Counted from the stretch's first letter, positions 36,392 to 46,700 are shown. The stretch is 64,000 nt of DNA from Diphasiastrum complanatum (GCA_029204225.1 CM055094.1:17472402-17536401); one strand, 5' to 3'. A program made the numbers and translations. Notes: generated from the sequence alone by a model not told the origin.

Positions 36392-38827
36392 CCCAACACA
36401 CCTTAGACCATTAAGTTTATTGGGGCATGTGAAGGACTAAGACTTCCTAACTAGCATCACCAAGAACGATGAGCAAGTAAAGTGAGAATAATGCTTTCGG
36501 TTTTAGCAACCCGTGGGATCATAGAGAATTGAACCTAGGTGGGCGAGCCCAACTCAAGCATGATACACCAACTCACCACATGTACGAAGATAAGTGGCAA
36601 CAATGGTGGATTTGTCTGTATGTACACAATGCAACTCAATCTCAAGCACGAAGAATGGATTCAGCCATAGTCTACTACTGAGAGAATTCAAACCTCAATA
36701 ACCAAATAAATAATTTATGTAAATCAATCAATCAGAGTGTATCATGATTTTCCCAAAGTCATTTGTATCATATTCATCTCCCACAAAAAGAAATTCATCA
36801 ATGGTCTCATAATGACGCCCAAAACCTTTATAATTACTACTGAGATTGCTATTCCTTGTCAATATTTACCATACCATACTAGAGTCATGCTTATGGGCTT
36901 CCAATCGAGAAAATATACATAAAAAATTAAAAACAAGAATTTGTACCTTTAAAAAAATCTCTGTACCATTTGGAAGTCTTGGCAGTTTCCAACGGTGTAT
37001 TGGTGTCGGCAACTGGCATGCAATACAATTTCAAAACAGTCAAGTTTTACTCATGTAAAGACAACACACGCTCTTTCTGACAACAACGTGCATCGCAAAA
37101 ATAAGCCAACAATGAACAGAATTCAAAGAGCCAAAGACATTTTAAATCATCGAATATCAACATTGCAAACCCTAGTTGCATGTTGCCATCATCTCTAACC
37201 GTGAAAAGACAACACAAATAGGGCGTTGGCTCTCAAGAAAGCAATCATGTCGTTACAATGAAGTTTAAGACATTGCTTACAAATTTGCTATCTTGCAAAG
37301 ATAGTGCACTAGTAAAAAAAGAGAAATTTGAAAAGTAATGTTTGATTGAACTTATTTTAATAAGTTGTGAAAATGTAATTAAGGTCAAAGCACATAGTAA
37401 TCATTCAATCGACTAGAGAGAGATCACAAAGCTTGCAATAGAGAATAGAGCACAAGCTACAATACTATGAGAGACGTCACATTCCTAACCATCTAGTCCA
37501 CTAGTACTTGGTCCTTTGACACATAGAAGGGACCGGTCCACATTCAGTACATTGCTTATCACACGTGCGCCCTTATAGTCGTTATCATATTAAAGTACAT
37601 GGTGAGTACGTTCAATAAACAACTAACTTAACGTGCAATGTAACTAATTATCACATGTCCAACTATTGCACTATGCACATGTCACGAACACAACAGTTAT
37701 TAGTAGAAGTATGAATAGCATTCAAAACCTATTTTTATAAGAATAGAAGGCTTAGCACTAAGTCCACTAACAAAGAACCAAAAAAAAAAAAAAACCTTGA
37801 ATTGGCTTGAAATCAATGAATCTGCCCAATACGAACCGACCAATTCGAATCAGCTGGAAACACTAGGCAATGTACATAAGGGCATGCAACTTGCAAAAAG
37901 AGCCATCTATCAACCCTAAAAACTCTTGGCATATACATCACATCAACAAACATAGTGACACCAACATTTTGATAATTGACTATCTGAACCATAACTAAAA
38001 TTTTGGAAATTGTGAAGTCAATTCCTCTCCTATGCAGCACTAAACCATCTAAAACCCCTAAATGTTTCCAACTCTGTAATATAACTCATCTGAATGACAA
38101 ATTTGAAAAATATGTTTTGCTGTGCTGTTTTCAGATCGAGTTCTCATGGATCGTAGTTCCAAAGGATCGAATTGGAGATTTTATTTGAGAAATTCAAATT
38201 TCAAGTTTTTTGTTTGAAGATTTTCAAATAAATTTAATTTTCTGAAATTTTTGAATATATTTTCCAAACTCAATTCGAGCGAGAAAAAACATATTACCGA
38301 AAACCCTAAAGCACAAGATTACTCCCTGATTCTAATCTGCGTATTACTTACATATTCTTGTACTTCTGCCTGGGAAAGGCAAGTACCTGGGCAAGGCTGT
38401 AGAAATGAGAGGGAATGGCATGAAGATGAGTCGCCCAAGAAGGAGGTACGTAGGGAGCCTTGCTCAGCATCGGTTGTCTCTCCATGCTAACCTCTTCAAG
38501 CTCTTCCGTTTCCAGAACTCCAGCCCGTGAACCCATTGCCTCGGCGCCACGCCTTTCTCTTGATTCCTTATGGAAGCTCCAATGCTGAGCTGCTTGAACA
38601 CTTGTTCCTGCCCTGTGGGGAATATCCGATCCTCTACCAGCAACAGAGAACTGTGACCGAAATGGGCTAGAACTGGGCAATTTGCTGCCCCAAACAAGCG
38701 AAGCGAATTGCTCTGGAGATGCAGGCGGAGCTGAATTGCCTCCAGAAATGCTAGAAAAATGAAGGGAGAGAGGAGAGGATCGAGAAAGATCAGCAACGGG
38801 AGAGAGGGAAGAAGGCATTAACGCCAT
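19182..38827 (-). CDS. DCD: D-cysteine desulfhydrase, ten exons (PLP-dependent, ACC deaminase-like family)
   Basis: The product should break down D-cysteine to pyruvate, H2S and ammonia using PLP. I joined ten exons: 38827-38387, 37012-36947, 28089-27895, 27717-27607, 27342-27251, 27063-26965, 26843-26786, 26627-26514, 19643-19546, 19389-19182. All introns are GT-AG and all phases fit, giving 493 codons plus stop. The core matches plant D-CDes along its length: [19 protein letters not shown] (PLP Lys at about 182), [60 protein letters not shown], ending CGKMF. Ser (about 425) in VYSG and Thr (about 453) in IHTGG are the residues reported in tomato to favour D-cysteine over ACC. The N-terminus is long and Ser-rich, resembling an organelle transit peptide. 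I chose the start at 38827 because a TATA-like box at 38914-38921 places transcription start near 38885, downstream of the ATG at 38893. A start at residue 98 would give the usual length of about 400. Confidence 0.93.
21025..21330 (+). pseudogene. LINE reverse-transcriptase C-terminal fragment
   Basis: The frame reads [16 protein letters not shown], then [15 protein letters not shown] and, after a stop, [11 protein letters not shown]. This matches the LYGCEVWG...IE..QK.F...E.G..PIE pattern at the C-terminus of plant L1-type elements. Stops and frame breaks make it dead. Confidence 0.55.
21999..22296 (+). repeat. Short LTR (about 300 bp) with TATA box
   Basis: It starts near TGTGGGCCAGCC and ends CCCGACA directly before TGGTATTAGAGC, a tRNA-iMet-type primer site at 22297-22308. 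GTATAAATAGG near 22148 is a strong TATA box. A second copy lies at 25384-25617. The left end may be three bases earlier (TGCTGTGG). Confidence 0.72.
22297..22308 (+). other. Primer-binding site (tRNA-iMet type)
   Basis: TGGTATTAGAGC follows the LTR and differs at one base from TGGTATCAGAGC. Confidence 0.75.
23174..25115 (-). pseudogene. Reverse-strand copia pol with a gag-to-integrase deletion
   Basis: From high to low coordinate it encodes a gag scrap ([16 protein letters not shown]), fused directly to integrase ([17 protein letters not shown]). Next come the integrase end ([20 protein letters not shown]), a repetitive linker, RT ([48 protein letters not shown]), and the start of the post-YVDD region ([26 protein letters not shown]). 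Zinc knuckle, protease, integrase catalytic Asp residues and RNase H are missing, so it is a dead deletion derivative inside intron 8. Confidence 0.87.
24264..24375 (-). repeat. Short tandem repeat in the copia linker
   Basis: Three to four imperfect copies of a roughly 30-bp unit contain GCTGTCCAAGATCTTCC. The protein repeats EDLGQ-type words. Confidence 0.6.
25384..25617 (+). repeat. Partial second copy of the short LTR
   Basis: It matches 22022-22272 (GGCTGTCCAATGCCAAGG through TTGTCTCCATTGGT) with small deletions. It has the TATAAATAGG box but lacks the 3' terminus and primer site. Confidence 0.8.
26514..28089 (-). CDS. DCD: Desulfhydrase exons 3 to 8
   Basis: Six exons with short introns (121-264 bp) encode the PLP-binding core from [13 protein letters not shown] to SRDIVQVVN. 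Junction phases are 0, 0, 2, 2, 0, 0 and each joined codon restores the family sequence (for example TG|G for Trp in GTWGY and AG|T for Ser in CGSGG). Confidence 0.94.
29429..32704 (+). pseudogene. hAT-family transposase remnant (BED finger, DUF659-like core)
   Basis: Two tandem copies of the first exon are present (29429-29644 and 30428-30736). Each encodes a BED zinc finger (WRCLHCGG, then RVRAHLL) after a TTTTGCAG acceptor. An Ala/Gly/Pro-rich linker follows (30717-31136). A DUF659-like core at about 31470-31815 keeps the catalytic SDGWTD and VTDNATNY plus [14 protein letters not shown]. Further exons start near 31918 ([12 protein letters not shown]) and 32411 ([16 protein letters not shown]), with intron-like GT...AG gaps. 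The end is [13 protein letters not shown] plus an acidic tail. The usual C-terminal dimerisation region is not visible. Stops and frame changes make it inactive. A nested insertion starts 9 bp after the stop. Confidence 0.82.
32713..35018. mobile_element. 2.3-kb TG...CA insertion with 5-bp target duplication
   Basis: It begins TGAAGAAACTTAG and ends CACCCATCA, flanked by AGTTG on both sides (32708-32712 and 35019-35023). Removing it and one AGTTG restores the hAT 3' region seen uninterrupted near 15990 (TTAGTTGTTATGAG). A perfect primer-site-like TGGTATCAGAGC lies at 34958-34969, only 49 bp before the right end. No long coding frame was seen. I infer a non-autonomous LTR-type element, possibly mostly one LTR plus a stub of leader, but the internal structure is unresolved. 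Confidence 0.7.
34958..34969 (+). other. tRNA-iMet-type primer-binding site
   Basis: TGGTATCAGAGC is an exact match to the usual plant copia site. It is placed unusually close to the right end of the insertion. Confidence 0.65.
35019..35407 (+). mobile_element. hAT 3' terminal region (continuation of 32704)
   Basis: It matches 15990-16501: TTATGAGACATTGTTTATCAG, TTGTGTTTCGATATG, a GA microsatellite (35188-35231) and ACCCTAATGGGAA between inverted GTTCCGGGA/TCCCGGAAC arms, ending GGCCTACAAC. Confidence 0.8.
36340..36389. repeat. (TC)n microsatellite
   Basis: An uninterrupted 50-bp CT run in intron 2. Confidence 0.97.
36947..37012 (-). CDS. DCD: Desulfhydrase exon 2 (22 codons)
   Basis: This small exon encodes [19 protein letters not shown] and three more residues. 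It lies between GCCAG| (acceptor) and |GTACAA (donor) and exactly bridges exon 1 and the RDDLSG exon in phase 0. Confidence 0.93.
37013..38386 (-). other. Intron 1 of the desulfhydrase gene (1.37 kb)
   Basis: GTACTT donor and CCAG acceptor. There is no transposon signature; a poly-A run lies near 37785. Confidence 0.85.
38387..38827 (-). CDS. DCD: Desulfhydrase exon 1 (N-terminal region)
   Basis: It codes for the Ser/Ala-rich leader and the conserved [12 protein letters not shown] and PSHFYSLAQ. The donor is CAG|GTACTT at 38386. The ATG at 38827 sits in a good context (ATGGCG). The frame is also open upstream to 38893. Confidence 0.88.
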
Positions 38828-38913
38828 AGCAAATAGAATAAAGAAAGAGACAGGTGTGCATAGAAAAGAACGGGGGAAATTCCTTAATGGCAATTCCTAT
38901 GTAGGCGCGCACA

Positions 38914-38921
38914 CTTATATG
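38914..38921 (-). promoter_or_regulatory. TATA-like box of the desulfhydrase gene
   Basis: CATATAAG on the minus strand lies 87 bp upstream of the preferred ATG. Initiation about 30 bp downstream would leave the ATG at 38893 outside the mRNA. Confidence 0.45.
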
Positions 38922-39243
38922 CTAGCCACGACCTGGAAGCTTTTAATTTCTCATTTGTTTGTCCCACATCAGAATTAGCAACATCAGGTCCACATAAAAC
39001 ACGGAAAGGAGATAAAAGATTAGAAATCCATGTGTCGTCCAGAAACATGCATATGAAAGATTAGGGTTTAACACTCGATTTTTAGAGATCAAACGAAATG
39101 ACACGAACAATGAGAGATGCAAGAACTGGAAGCATTTTGTAATTTGATATAATTTAAGTGATTTATTCAACACTCGTCGAGCTGCTAACTGTTGATTGCT
39201 AGCTCAACTTGTCCGCCTTTTGGTTTCAGCTCAAGGTTCATCT

Positions 39244-40250
39244 TCAGCACTTCGAGGTGTCTTCGTCCTTCAGGACCTTCGAGGTGTCTTCGACCTTCGA
39301 GATCTTTTCGTCCTTCGGAACATCTTCCTCCTTCGGGATCTCTTCGGCAAGGTTGCAAGAGTTCACCATTTCAGACACTCCCTCTTGAACGTTGCAATCT
39401 TTTTTGTATCTCCCTATTGCCTTTCTGTGTTTCATGAACAACGGTTTGTCGAGTGGCTTCGTGAGCAAATCTGCAATCATGTCTTCGAATTTTATATATT
39501 GAACATTCAGCTCTCCTTTCGAAATCAGGCCTCAAATGTGATGGTACTTCAAAGGTATGTATTTGGTTTTCTAGTGGAAGACTGGATCCTGGGATAGACA
39601 TATAGCACTCTGAGAATCCATCATCATCTTGCATGGTTCTCCTTGTTGTATTCCAATTGCCTCCAGCATCACCTACAACCATATTACATCATTCGCCATC
39701 TGTGAAGCTGCAACATGTTCAGCTTCGCATGAGGATTGAACCACTGATGTTTGTTTCTTGCATGTCCAGCTGATTGTTGCTCCGCACGTCTCTGCCTTGT
39801 AGGTCAAACTCATATTTTGGGTGTCTTTCAAATATTGCAGAATTCTTTTCACCATTTGCCAATGTGCCATGCTAGGGTTGGAGGAGAATTGGCTCAATGC
39901 GTAGACAGGGAGGGCCAAGTCAGGTCTGGTACAAATTGTAAGGTACATCAAACTATCGATCAAGTTCTGGTATGGTATACCTTTCATCTTCTATCTCTCC
40001 CCATCAGTGTTCAGGTAGTCTTGTTTCGTCAATCTGGCTCCAGCTATCATTGGCGTGGCTTTTTCTTTGCAGTCCAACATTCAATTCTGCTTCAGCATCT
40101 TTTCGGCGTATTCTGATTGACTCAGATGCATTACTCCTCTCATTTGATCTCTTTTAATCTGTAGCAAGGAGCAGTCGAATGTTTGCCGTCTTGACCATTG
40201 GTGAGTACGTATCAAAGTAGTCGTGTTTTACACGTGATTTGTGACAGGCG
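39244..40250 (-). pseudogene. Reverse-strand copia RT/RNase H fragment
   Basis: It starts near 40250 in RT (KHDYFDTYSPMVK) and jumps over the YVDD region by an internal deletion. It continues PYQNLIDSLMYLTICTRPD, QFSSNPSMAHWQMVKRILQY, ISWTCKKQTSVVQSSCEAEH and MIADLLTKPLDKPLFMKHR. It ends after a Lys/Glu/Asp-rich repeat (PKEEDVPKDEKISKVED) at 39244. Several stops and frame changes are present. It abuts the LTR that ends at 41279, which is on the opposite strand. Confidence 0.87.
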
Positions 40251-40259
40251 AAAAAGACG

Positions 40260-41279
40260 ACACTGCCCTACAAATGTCGAAGGTGCCCTAATAGAAAAGT
40301 GAAGGCACCCTGTAAATCAAATCTTAAGGCATTTGTCAGAGTGTCGCAATTTTTGCATCTTCACCAACGTTCATTTCAGCAAAGGTTGACGTCGCGGCCT
40401 TTTCACGCTCATCCCATGCAACTGTGCAAACAGATTTGACAACGACAGCAGCCACCCACGATCTCCCACAGACAACACTTTTGTACTTTCTTCATCTGCA
40501 CACTTGTAAAATTATGTCTATATATTGAATACCATTTGTGTATTATATATGTGAGAAAAATGCACATGTAAGAGAAACAAACAACAAGCATAATAACATC
40601 AGAAGCTTATCGGAAATAGACGAAGTAGATGCTTTCGTGCATCAATTCTTTGTATTGTTAATAATAGGTTTATTCCTTTAACAGATTGGATTAGCTTTGT
40701 GAAGCACGCAGTTTTCGTCCGCCATTGTCTTGTGCTCACCAACATTATTGACCTGTATATTTTGCTATACTAATCTGATAATAGCTCTGTTTGTTCTGCG
40801 TTCAAATTTGTGTCAATATTGCTATGCTTTTTTACATTCTGTCTGACTCTTATTGCTTCATCTGATAGTCTGTTCTTAGCAAATTATTATTAGTCTAGCT
40901 GTTCGTGACTAATATTTAGTCTTGCCTTTCGTGACTAATTCGCAATTGATTATCAGTCGAGCTCAGTCTAGCACTTCATGAATCATTCGCGACAAATAAT
41001 TTGTCTAACTGTTCGCGACAAATTATCTTTCTGATGTTTTGTTGCTTAATGTTTGGCTACGTAATCAAATCGACCGTGATTTCTATCGCTAACATTCTGT
41101 TCGTGCCTGATAGGTGTAGTCATGCTTAGGAAAAGAGTAAGATAGCTTATTCCGTTGCACACGAACACTTTCCGTTCAAGTTCGTTTCTCTTTCGAGTTT
41201 CGAGTTCACTTCTTTTTGTGTTCATTTCTTTTAGAGCTATTTTTCGTTTCTCTCTATCACACACCCTCTTTCTCCAATA
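40260..41279 (+). repeat. 5' LTR of a plus-strand copia (left end unclear)
   Basis: It ends TTTCTCCAATA just before a perfect primer site. Its last 250 bp match the LTR ending at 5552. The left boundary is set only by the end of the reverse-strand RT fragment near 40250; I found no TGTTGG start, so the left end may be lost. Confidence 0.6.
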
Positions 41280-41291
41280 TGGTATCAGAGC
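41280..41291 (+). other. Primer-binding site (tRNA-iMet type)
   Basis: TGGTATCAGAGC is exact, immediately after the LTR and 148 bp before the gag ATG at 41439. Confidence 0.88.
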
Positions 41292-41438
41292 TATTTTGGT
41301 AGTCTGATAAGCTTCCACAGTACAAGACTCTACCAGCCGATAGAGTAATTGTCTTCTTGTTCTGTAATCCAGTATGAGATTTTCATACTTAGGTCATTGA
41401 TAGTTTTTTTTTTCTATCACCTAGACTAATCCTTCCAC

Positions 41439-43313
41439 ATGGATTCCCAAGGGAAAGCCAGTCCTATAATGGACAAGCTTGATGGAGCCAATTACCATCT
41501 GTGAAAAATTAAGATAAAAATTGTACTAATGGCTAAAGAATTGTATGACATTGTTACAGGTGCAGAAGGAAAACCCAAAGCAGACGACGCAGCAATCGCC
41601 AGATGGAAGCTGAAGGATGGAAAGGCTTTCGCGCTGATCATCCTCAACATTATGGATACCCAGATCGGCCATGTATCCAAGGCCCAAACATCAAAAGAAG
41701 TCTGGGACATCTTGAGCACGCTATACGAAGTGCGAGATATAGCTTCCAAGCTACATCTTAGGAAGAAATTTTACTCTCTCAAAATGGCGAATGGTGATTC
41801 CCTGCAGAATCACATCAACCAATTCAAGAACCTGCTGAAGCAAATGGCCGCTTTCAGATCTGTCATAAACGATCAAGACACAGTAATGCAACTGCTTACA
41901 AGCTTGCCAAGCTCATACGACAGCTGGGTGATGATTATCACAACACATCCATAATTGACTCTTTCGAGAGTCATTACTATGTTGTTGCAAAAAGACATGC
42001 GGAGGAATGAAGCCTCAAGTTGCTCAGCTGATTCTCATGTTTTGTACACGAACAAGAGCACAACCAAACAGAAGAAGAAGAAAGACCAATCAAAGCAAGA
42101 CCAGAAACCAACACATCACAAAGGACAGTCGAATCCGCAGACGAAAAAGAAGTTGTTCTGTAGATACTACAAGCGAAACAACCATGAAATTCAAGACTGC
42201 CAGATACTGCAAGCAAAGAACAACAACAAGGGACAGTCGAAGCAAGTGGCAAATGCAACTATAGAAGCTCCACAGCCTATTCAAGAAGCGGATCATGATG
42301 CCTTCATGACCAGTCATCAAGGAGCATCCAGCAACAGTTCTTGGTCCTTGGATTCCGGTGCCACTCAGCATATGACCAGTCTCATTGGCTGTTTCGAGTC
42401 CTATACACCTTACAGTACCAATAAATATATTCACCTTGGTGACAATAGCACACAAGCTATTAAAGGTGAAGGTACTATGAGATTGAGCTTTGCAAATGAT
42501 CAATCTAAGCTGCTCTCTAAATTTTGAGACTATAAAAGATAGTCAAATGTTGGATGAGGGAGAATCAAGTCAACAAGGAGCTAAGAGATTGACACGATCA
42601 AGTGGACAATATCATGAAGATGGTGAAGAAACGCATTATGCATTTATGGCTTCAGTGTTGGATTATGAGGATCCTTTATTTTATGAAGATGCTGCAAAAG
42701 AACAAGTTTGGAAAACTACTATGGATGAGGAGTTCAGTTCTATCGTGAAAAATGAGACATGGGATCTTGTTGAACTTCCAGCAGGTAAGAAACCAATTGG
42801 TTGCAAGTGGATTTATAGAACCATATGTACGTACCAAACTTATCTAGGACAGGCAAAATCTTAGCACTCGAAAAGAGGCATGGATATTTGTATAAATTAA
42901 GTCATTGTTTTTCTGCCTCTAGTCATGCGCTCAATACTTCTATTCATGCAAATAAAAGTTTACTTTGGCATTATAGACTTGGTCACTTGAATCATGCTGT
43001 TGTACAACAAATGTCTAGACAATCTATTGTTCTTAATCTCGACTATCCTCGTGATAAAGTCGAATTACATGTCTGTCAAGACTATCTAGTTGGTAAACAG
43101 ACTAGGAAACCAGTTAAATCAAGCCATCAGCACATTGCTAGAGGATTGTTAGACATTGTACATTCAAACATTTGTGGCCCGATGAAAAATCCTTTGTTGA
43201 AGGATGCAAAGTATTTTATAACTTTTATTGATGAATTTTCTAGAAGGACTATGGTGTACTTTATAAAGAAGAAATCAGAAGTTCTCAATTGCTTCAGAAT
43301 CTTCAAGGAGTAG
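41439..43313 (+). pseudogene. Copia gag-protease-integrase remnant with embedded RT block
   Basis: Gag starts at 41439 (MDSQGKASPIMDKLDGANY) and has one early stop and one at 41953. It contains the UBN2-like EVWDILSTLYEV and LHLRKKFYSLKM. The zinc knuckle near 42160 is CRYYKRNNHEIQDC, with Tyr replacing the second Cys. The protease site WSLDSGATQHMTS is intact near 42345. After SFANDQ the protease is interrupted by an RT piece (42500-42822). It resumes at YVPNLSRTGKILAL, then LLWHYRLGHLNHAVVQQ and integrase CGPMKNPLLKDAKYFITFID. It stops at 43313 against a reverse-strand element. It is related to the 8155-11930 gag-pol. Confidence 0.88.
42500..42822 (+). pseudogene. RT N-terminal block embedded in a copia protease
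   Basis: A single open frame encodes a linker-RT start: GESSQQGAKRLTRSSGQ, DPLFYEDAAKEQVWKTTMDE, NETWDLVELPAGKKPIG and CKWIYR. This belongs more than 1.5 kb further along in a normal element. The protease reading resumes directly after it. It is a misplaced fragment, probably from another copia family by template switching or repair filling. Confidence 0.82.
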
Positions 43314-43316
43314 TTT

Positions 43317-45233
43317 GGACATACAAGAGATTCATCCCAAAAGGATTTGGACAAACAAGCATCCAATCTTAAAGCCTTAGAACATTCACATAATGTTCTA
43401 TTCCTTCTTTCAGCAACTCCATTTTGTTGAGGAGTGTAAGGACAATAAGTCTCTTTCTTGATCCCTTCCTCCTCACAAAAGGCCTTGAACTCATTGGAGA
43501 TGAATTCTCCACCATTGTCACTTCGAAGAATCTTGATGCTATGATTATGATGCTTTTCCACAAACAACTTGAAATTTACAAAAGTATCAAATACTTGAGA
43601 CTTGAAGGAAAGTAAGAACACCCAACAATATCTTGAGTAGTCATCAATGAAGGTTAAAAACATGGATGAACCTCCATTAGATTTGGTGCTAGCAATATGC
43701 ACATCCGAGTGTATGAGTTCAAGAGGATGAGATGACTTTGTGACGGAGTTAGGAAACACCTTCTTATGTGCCTTGGATAAAGCAAAAGCTTCACAAACCT
43801 TGTCTTCCTTCCCAATAGACCTTGGTAGGCCTAAAGCATACTCCTCTTTGATCATAGCCTTCATGAAACCCGAGTAGACATGTCCAAGTCTTTTGTGCCA
43901 TAAAGTGAAGGTAGATATCTTGCTCTTATCGGCCATGACAACATTAGTATCCACAAATGCATCCAGCTTTGCCAAGTCTAGTGCCCTTAGCCACTATCTT
44001 ATCCTTATTCTTGATGAAACATTCATTTGAAGCAAAGTCAACATTGAAACCTTTGTCTACCATCTGGCTAACACTTAGTAGATTCTTTGTTGTTGTAGGA
44101 ATGTACAAAACACCTGCTATGTTGATCTTTTTGGAAGATCCTAAGCAAAGGGGAATGCTACCAACTCCTCCAATCTTACAAGCTTCATCATTTGTTGTAT
44201 AGATAGATTTTATAGGTCCATTATAATATAAGAGAAAAGAGAAAAACTCTCTTTTGCTAATCATGTGTGAACTAGCACCCGAGTCAATCCACCAAGGATC
44301 TTCTCCTTTGAAGCTTGTTGAAGAAAATATGGACATCATGAGAGAGTCCTCATGTGAACTCTCCTCCTCCTCCTCCTCCTCCTCTTTGCTCATGTTGGCT
44401 TGGCTTTGATCTTGCTTCATCTTGAAGCATTTCGAGGCATAATGCCCCATCTTGCTACAATAGTAGCACTTCACCTTTGATTTGTCCTTCTTGACTTTGG
44501 TGGTTGATGGAGATGCCTTTGAGTGTCCTTCTTGATCCTCAAGCTTTTAAGACTTCTTGAATGTTGATCCTTTGCCTTTGGACTTCCCTTTGCCTTTGGT
44601 GAAGAGAGCTTGGTCATCTCCACCTTGGATGGAAAGTCAATCTATCCTCTCTTGCATTTGGCCCCTTTTTGACTCCTTGACCATGAGTGTGCCTTGGAGC
44701 TCTTCAAGTATGGGCAGCTTACCCATAATTGCATATCCCTAAACCAAATTGTCAAATTCAAAGCTTAGTCCATTCAATATGAGTTGAACAAGCTCTTCAT
44801 CCTTGATAGGATCACCTATGAAGGCTAGCTCTTTGTTCAATTCCTTCACTCTTAAGACAAAAGAATGTGCACTCTCTCCTTTCTTTTGATAGCTTCTATA
44901 GATTTGATTATTCAAAGCTAACATCTTAGTTTGGTTCTTGAATTCATAGACCTTTTGCAAAGTCTCCCAAGCATCTTGAGCCAAAGTACAATCTCCTACC
45001 TCTCTTAAGAGTTCATTTGCAACATTCATTTTTATGCAATGTAGTGCAATATTGCACCTCTTGATGTATTTGGCTTTTTCTTGAGGATGAATAGGTTCAC
45101 CCTCCTTACCATTTACAATCTCCATTAGATCTTGCATGATCATGATGGATTCCATTCTAACTTTCCATATGGAATAGTTAGTTTTGTTGAGCCTCTCATT
45201 AGTATCCAAAAGATATGCATTTAAAGATGCCAT
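43317..45233 (-). pseudogene. Reverse-strand copia gag-protease-integrase
   Basis: Gag starts at 45233 (MASLNAYLLDTNERLNKTNY). The zinc knuckle CYYCSKMGHYASKC is complete near 44470, followed by a poly-Glu run from a GAG repeat (about 44366-44390). Protease has WWIDSGASSHM. Pre-integrase is LWHKRLGHVYSGFMKAM. Integrase keeps LELIHSDVH, FIDDYSRYCWVF, RSDNGGEFISNEF and [17 protein letters not shown]. It ends at SFWDESLVCPN near 43317, where the plus-strand remnant begins. One frame change in gag (about 44740) and one at about 43960 break it. It is close to the element at 1-2954. Confidence 0.9.
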
Positions 45234-46034
45234 CTATTCTCCTAATCAAGGACTTGACACAAATGAAGGTTACTTCTATTGATTTGATTGAAGACCTACC
45301 TTATCCCACTTCTTAGGGACCTGAAAAGATTAGTAATAGACTTCCTATAAAGATCTTAGAATGATCTTTAATAAAATCAAATCATAGAATACTAGAAACA
45401 ATGCACTTGCTTGATTAAAGTAGACAATACTAGTAGAATTGCCCATCTTTCTATAAAGAACATAAAAGCTTCCAAATGATCTGATCAAGAGTAAATTTCA
45501 GCAACCTAATATCCTTCCAAAATCACTTGCAAAAGATCTAAATGGAACTTAATGAGGATGCAACACAGTCTACTATCCAATCACAAGCAAAAATTGATCA
45601 AAATTGATTTAATTTGATGCATAAGTCAAGCAATGGTTGGACTGAACCTAAATCACTTTAGGAGGTGTCCTCTACACATTAGAACGGCCTTGAAGAGTCC
45701 CCAAATCTCTGATGTTCCCTCTCCTTGAATGCTAGAAAGCCTCCTCTATGAAATCACCTCCAAAACTTGCTTAGAAATCAATGCTTGGAGCAAGCAAAAC
45801 TTGTTATCTTGGTAATGTGGATTGAATTCAACTTTGCCTCTGGTTTTGGACACCTAAACACCTACAAATGAAGTCACACAACACCAATCTCAAATGGATT
45901 TGACTCACTTTGAGTTCTAGAATCAATGCTAGATGCTAAAATCCAATCTACACAAGATTTAGATAAAAAAATTGTGATCAAATTGAATGAAAACCAAGGA
46001 TTTAGCTCATTTCAGTCTTTAGGCTTTGATACCA
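45234..46034 (-). other. Leader and primer-binding site of the reverse-strand copia
   Basis: On the minus strand TGGTATCAAAGCC (46034-46022) is a tRNA-iMet-type primer site, preceded by TTTTTACA, the likely end of the 5' LTR (which therefore starts at plus-strand 46035). The roughly 790 bp to the gag ATG is an untranslated leader with no other signal seen. Confidence 0.7.
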
Positions 46035-46181
46035 TGTAAAAATTATAGCAAATAAGGATCCTAAAACACTTGAAATTATGAGGAAAACAATAGATTATGA
46101 TCTCATAAGGTTAGCACAAGTTGAACCATCAAAATCCATCTATGCTTGAACCTCACTAAATGGACCAAATCCTTGAAGAAG
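46035..46181 (-). repeat. 3' end of a 5' LTR (reverse strand), truncated
   Basis: Plus-strand TGTAAAAATTATAG marks the LTR terminus next to the primer site. Homology to a full LTR cannot be tested because no second copy lies in the window. A different LTR-like block begins at 46182. Confidence 0.45.
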
Positions 46182-46700
46182 CTGTTAGCGGATTCCAGAG
46201 AATCCCTAGATGCCGAGCCAAGCTGAAGACACAAAGTATCTCTCACCCATGACCGAGGAGGTCTCAGCAGAAGGAGAGCAGAAGAAGCTGAGAGCCGAGC
46301 ATGAGAGCCGAGGACTACTAGCTAAGATGACAGTTATTTTCTATGTGAGCCTACATGGTGTATCCCAGAGAAGGAACGACCATGTAGGAGCTAGTAATGT
46401 TTCCTAGGCAATGTAAATAAGTGTAGACCCCCTTAAATAATTTATAGTGAGACACCTTTTGATGGTGACCTCTAGTGGAAGGGCTATTTCCACATGTAAT
46501 TTCTAAATTAGCGGAATTGCCACTTGGGCTCCACATGGGCAGCCCTCTTACTTATTTAAGGGCCATCCTCTCTTGTGAGGGAGCTTTTATTGTATTGTCG
46601 TCTCTCTTGATTGAATAAAGAAGATCCTCCATGAGTTCTTGGGACTGTACAGCTCCGGTTTTGACTAAGGAATTTCAAAAATTTGTAGAATTCAACTCAC
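46182..46700 (+). repeat. LTR-like block with TATA and polyadenylation signals
   Basis: It starts TGTTAGCGGATTCC. It contains CTTATTTAAGGG (TATA-like, about 46551) and GATTGAATAAAGAAG (polyadenylation-like, about 46610), the usual layout of an LTR. No matching CA end or target duplication was found, so the right limit is a guess. Confidence 0.35.

Larger units (their letters stand above)
28090..36946 (-). other. Intron 2 of the desulfhydrase gene (8.86 kb)
   Basis: A GTACAA donor at 36946 and a TTGCAG acceptor at 28090 bound it. It contains a plus-strand hAT remnant with a nested insertion, and two microsatellites. 28100-28980 and 35410-36340 show nothing recognisable. Confidence 0.88.

Noticed and set aside
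46182-46700. Complete solo LTR
   Set aside because: The start, TATA and polyadenylation-like signals fit, but no CA end with matching target duplication could be found. Kept only as an LTR-like block.
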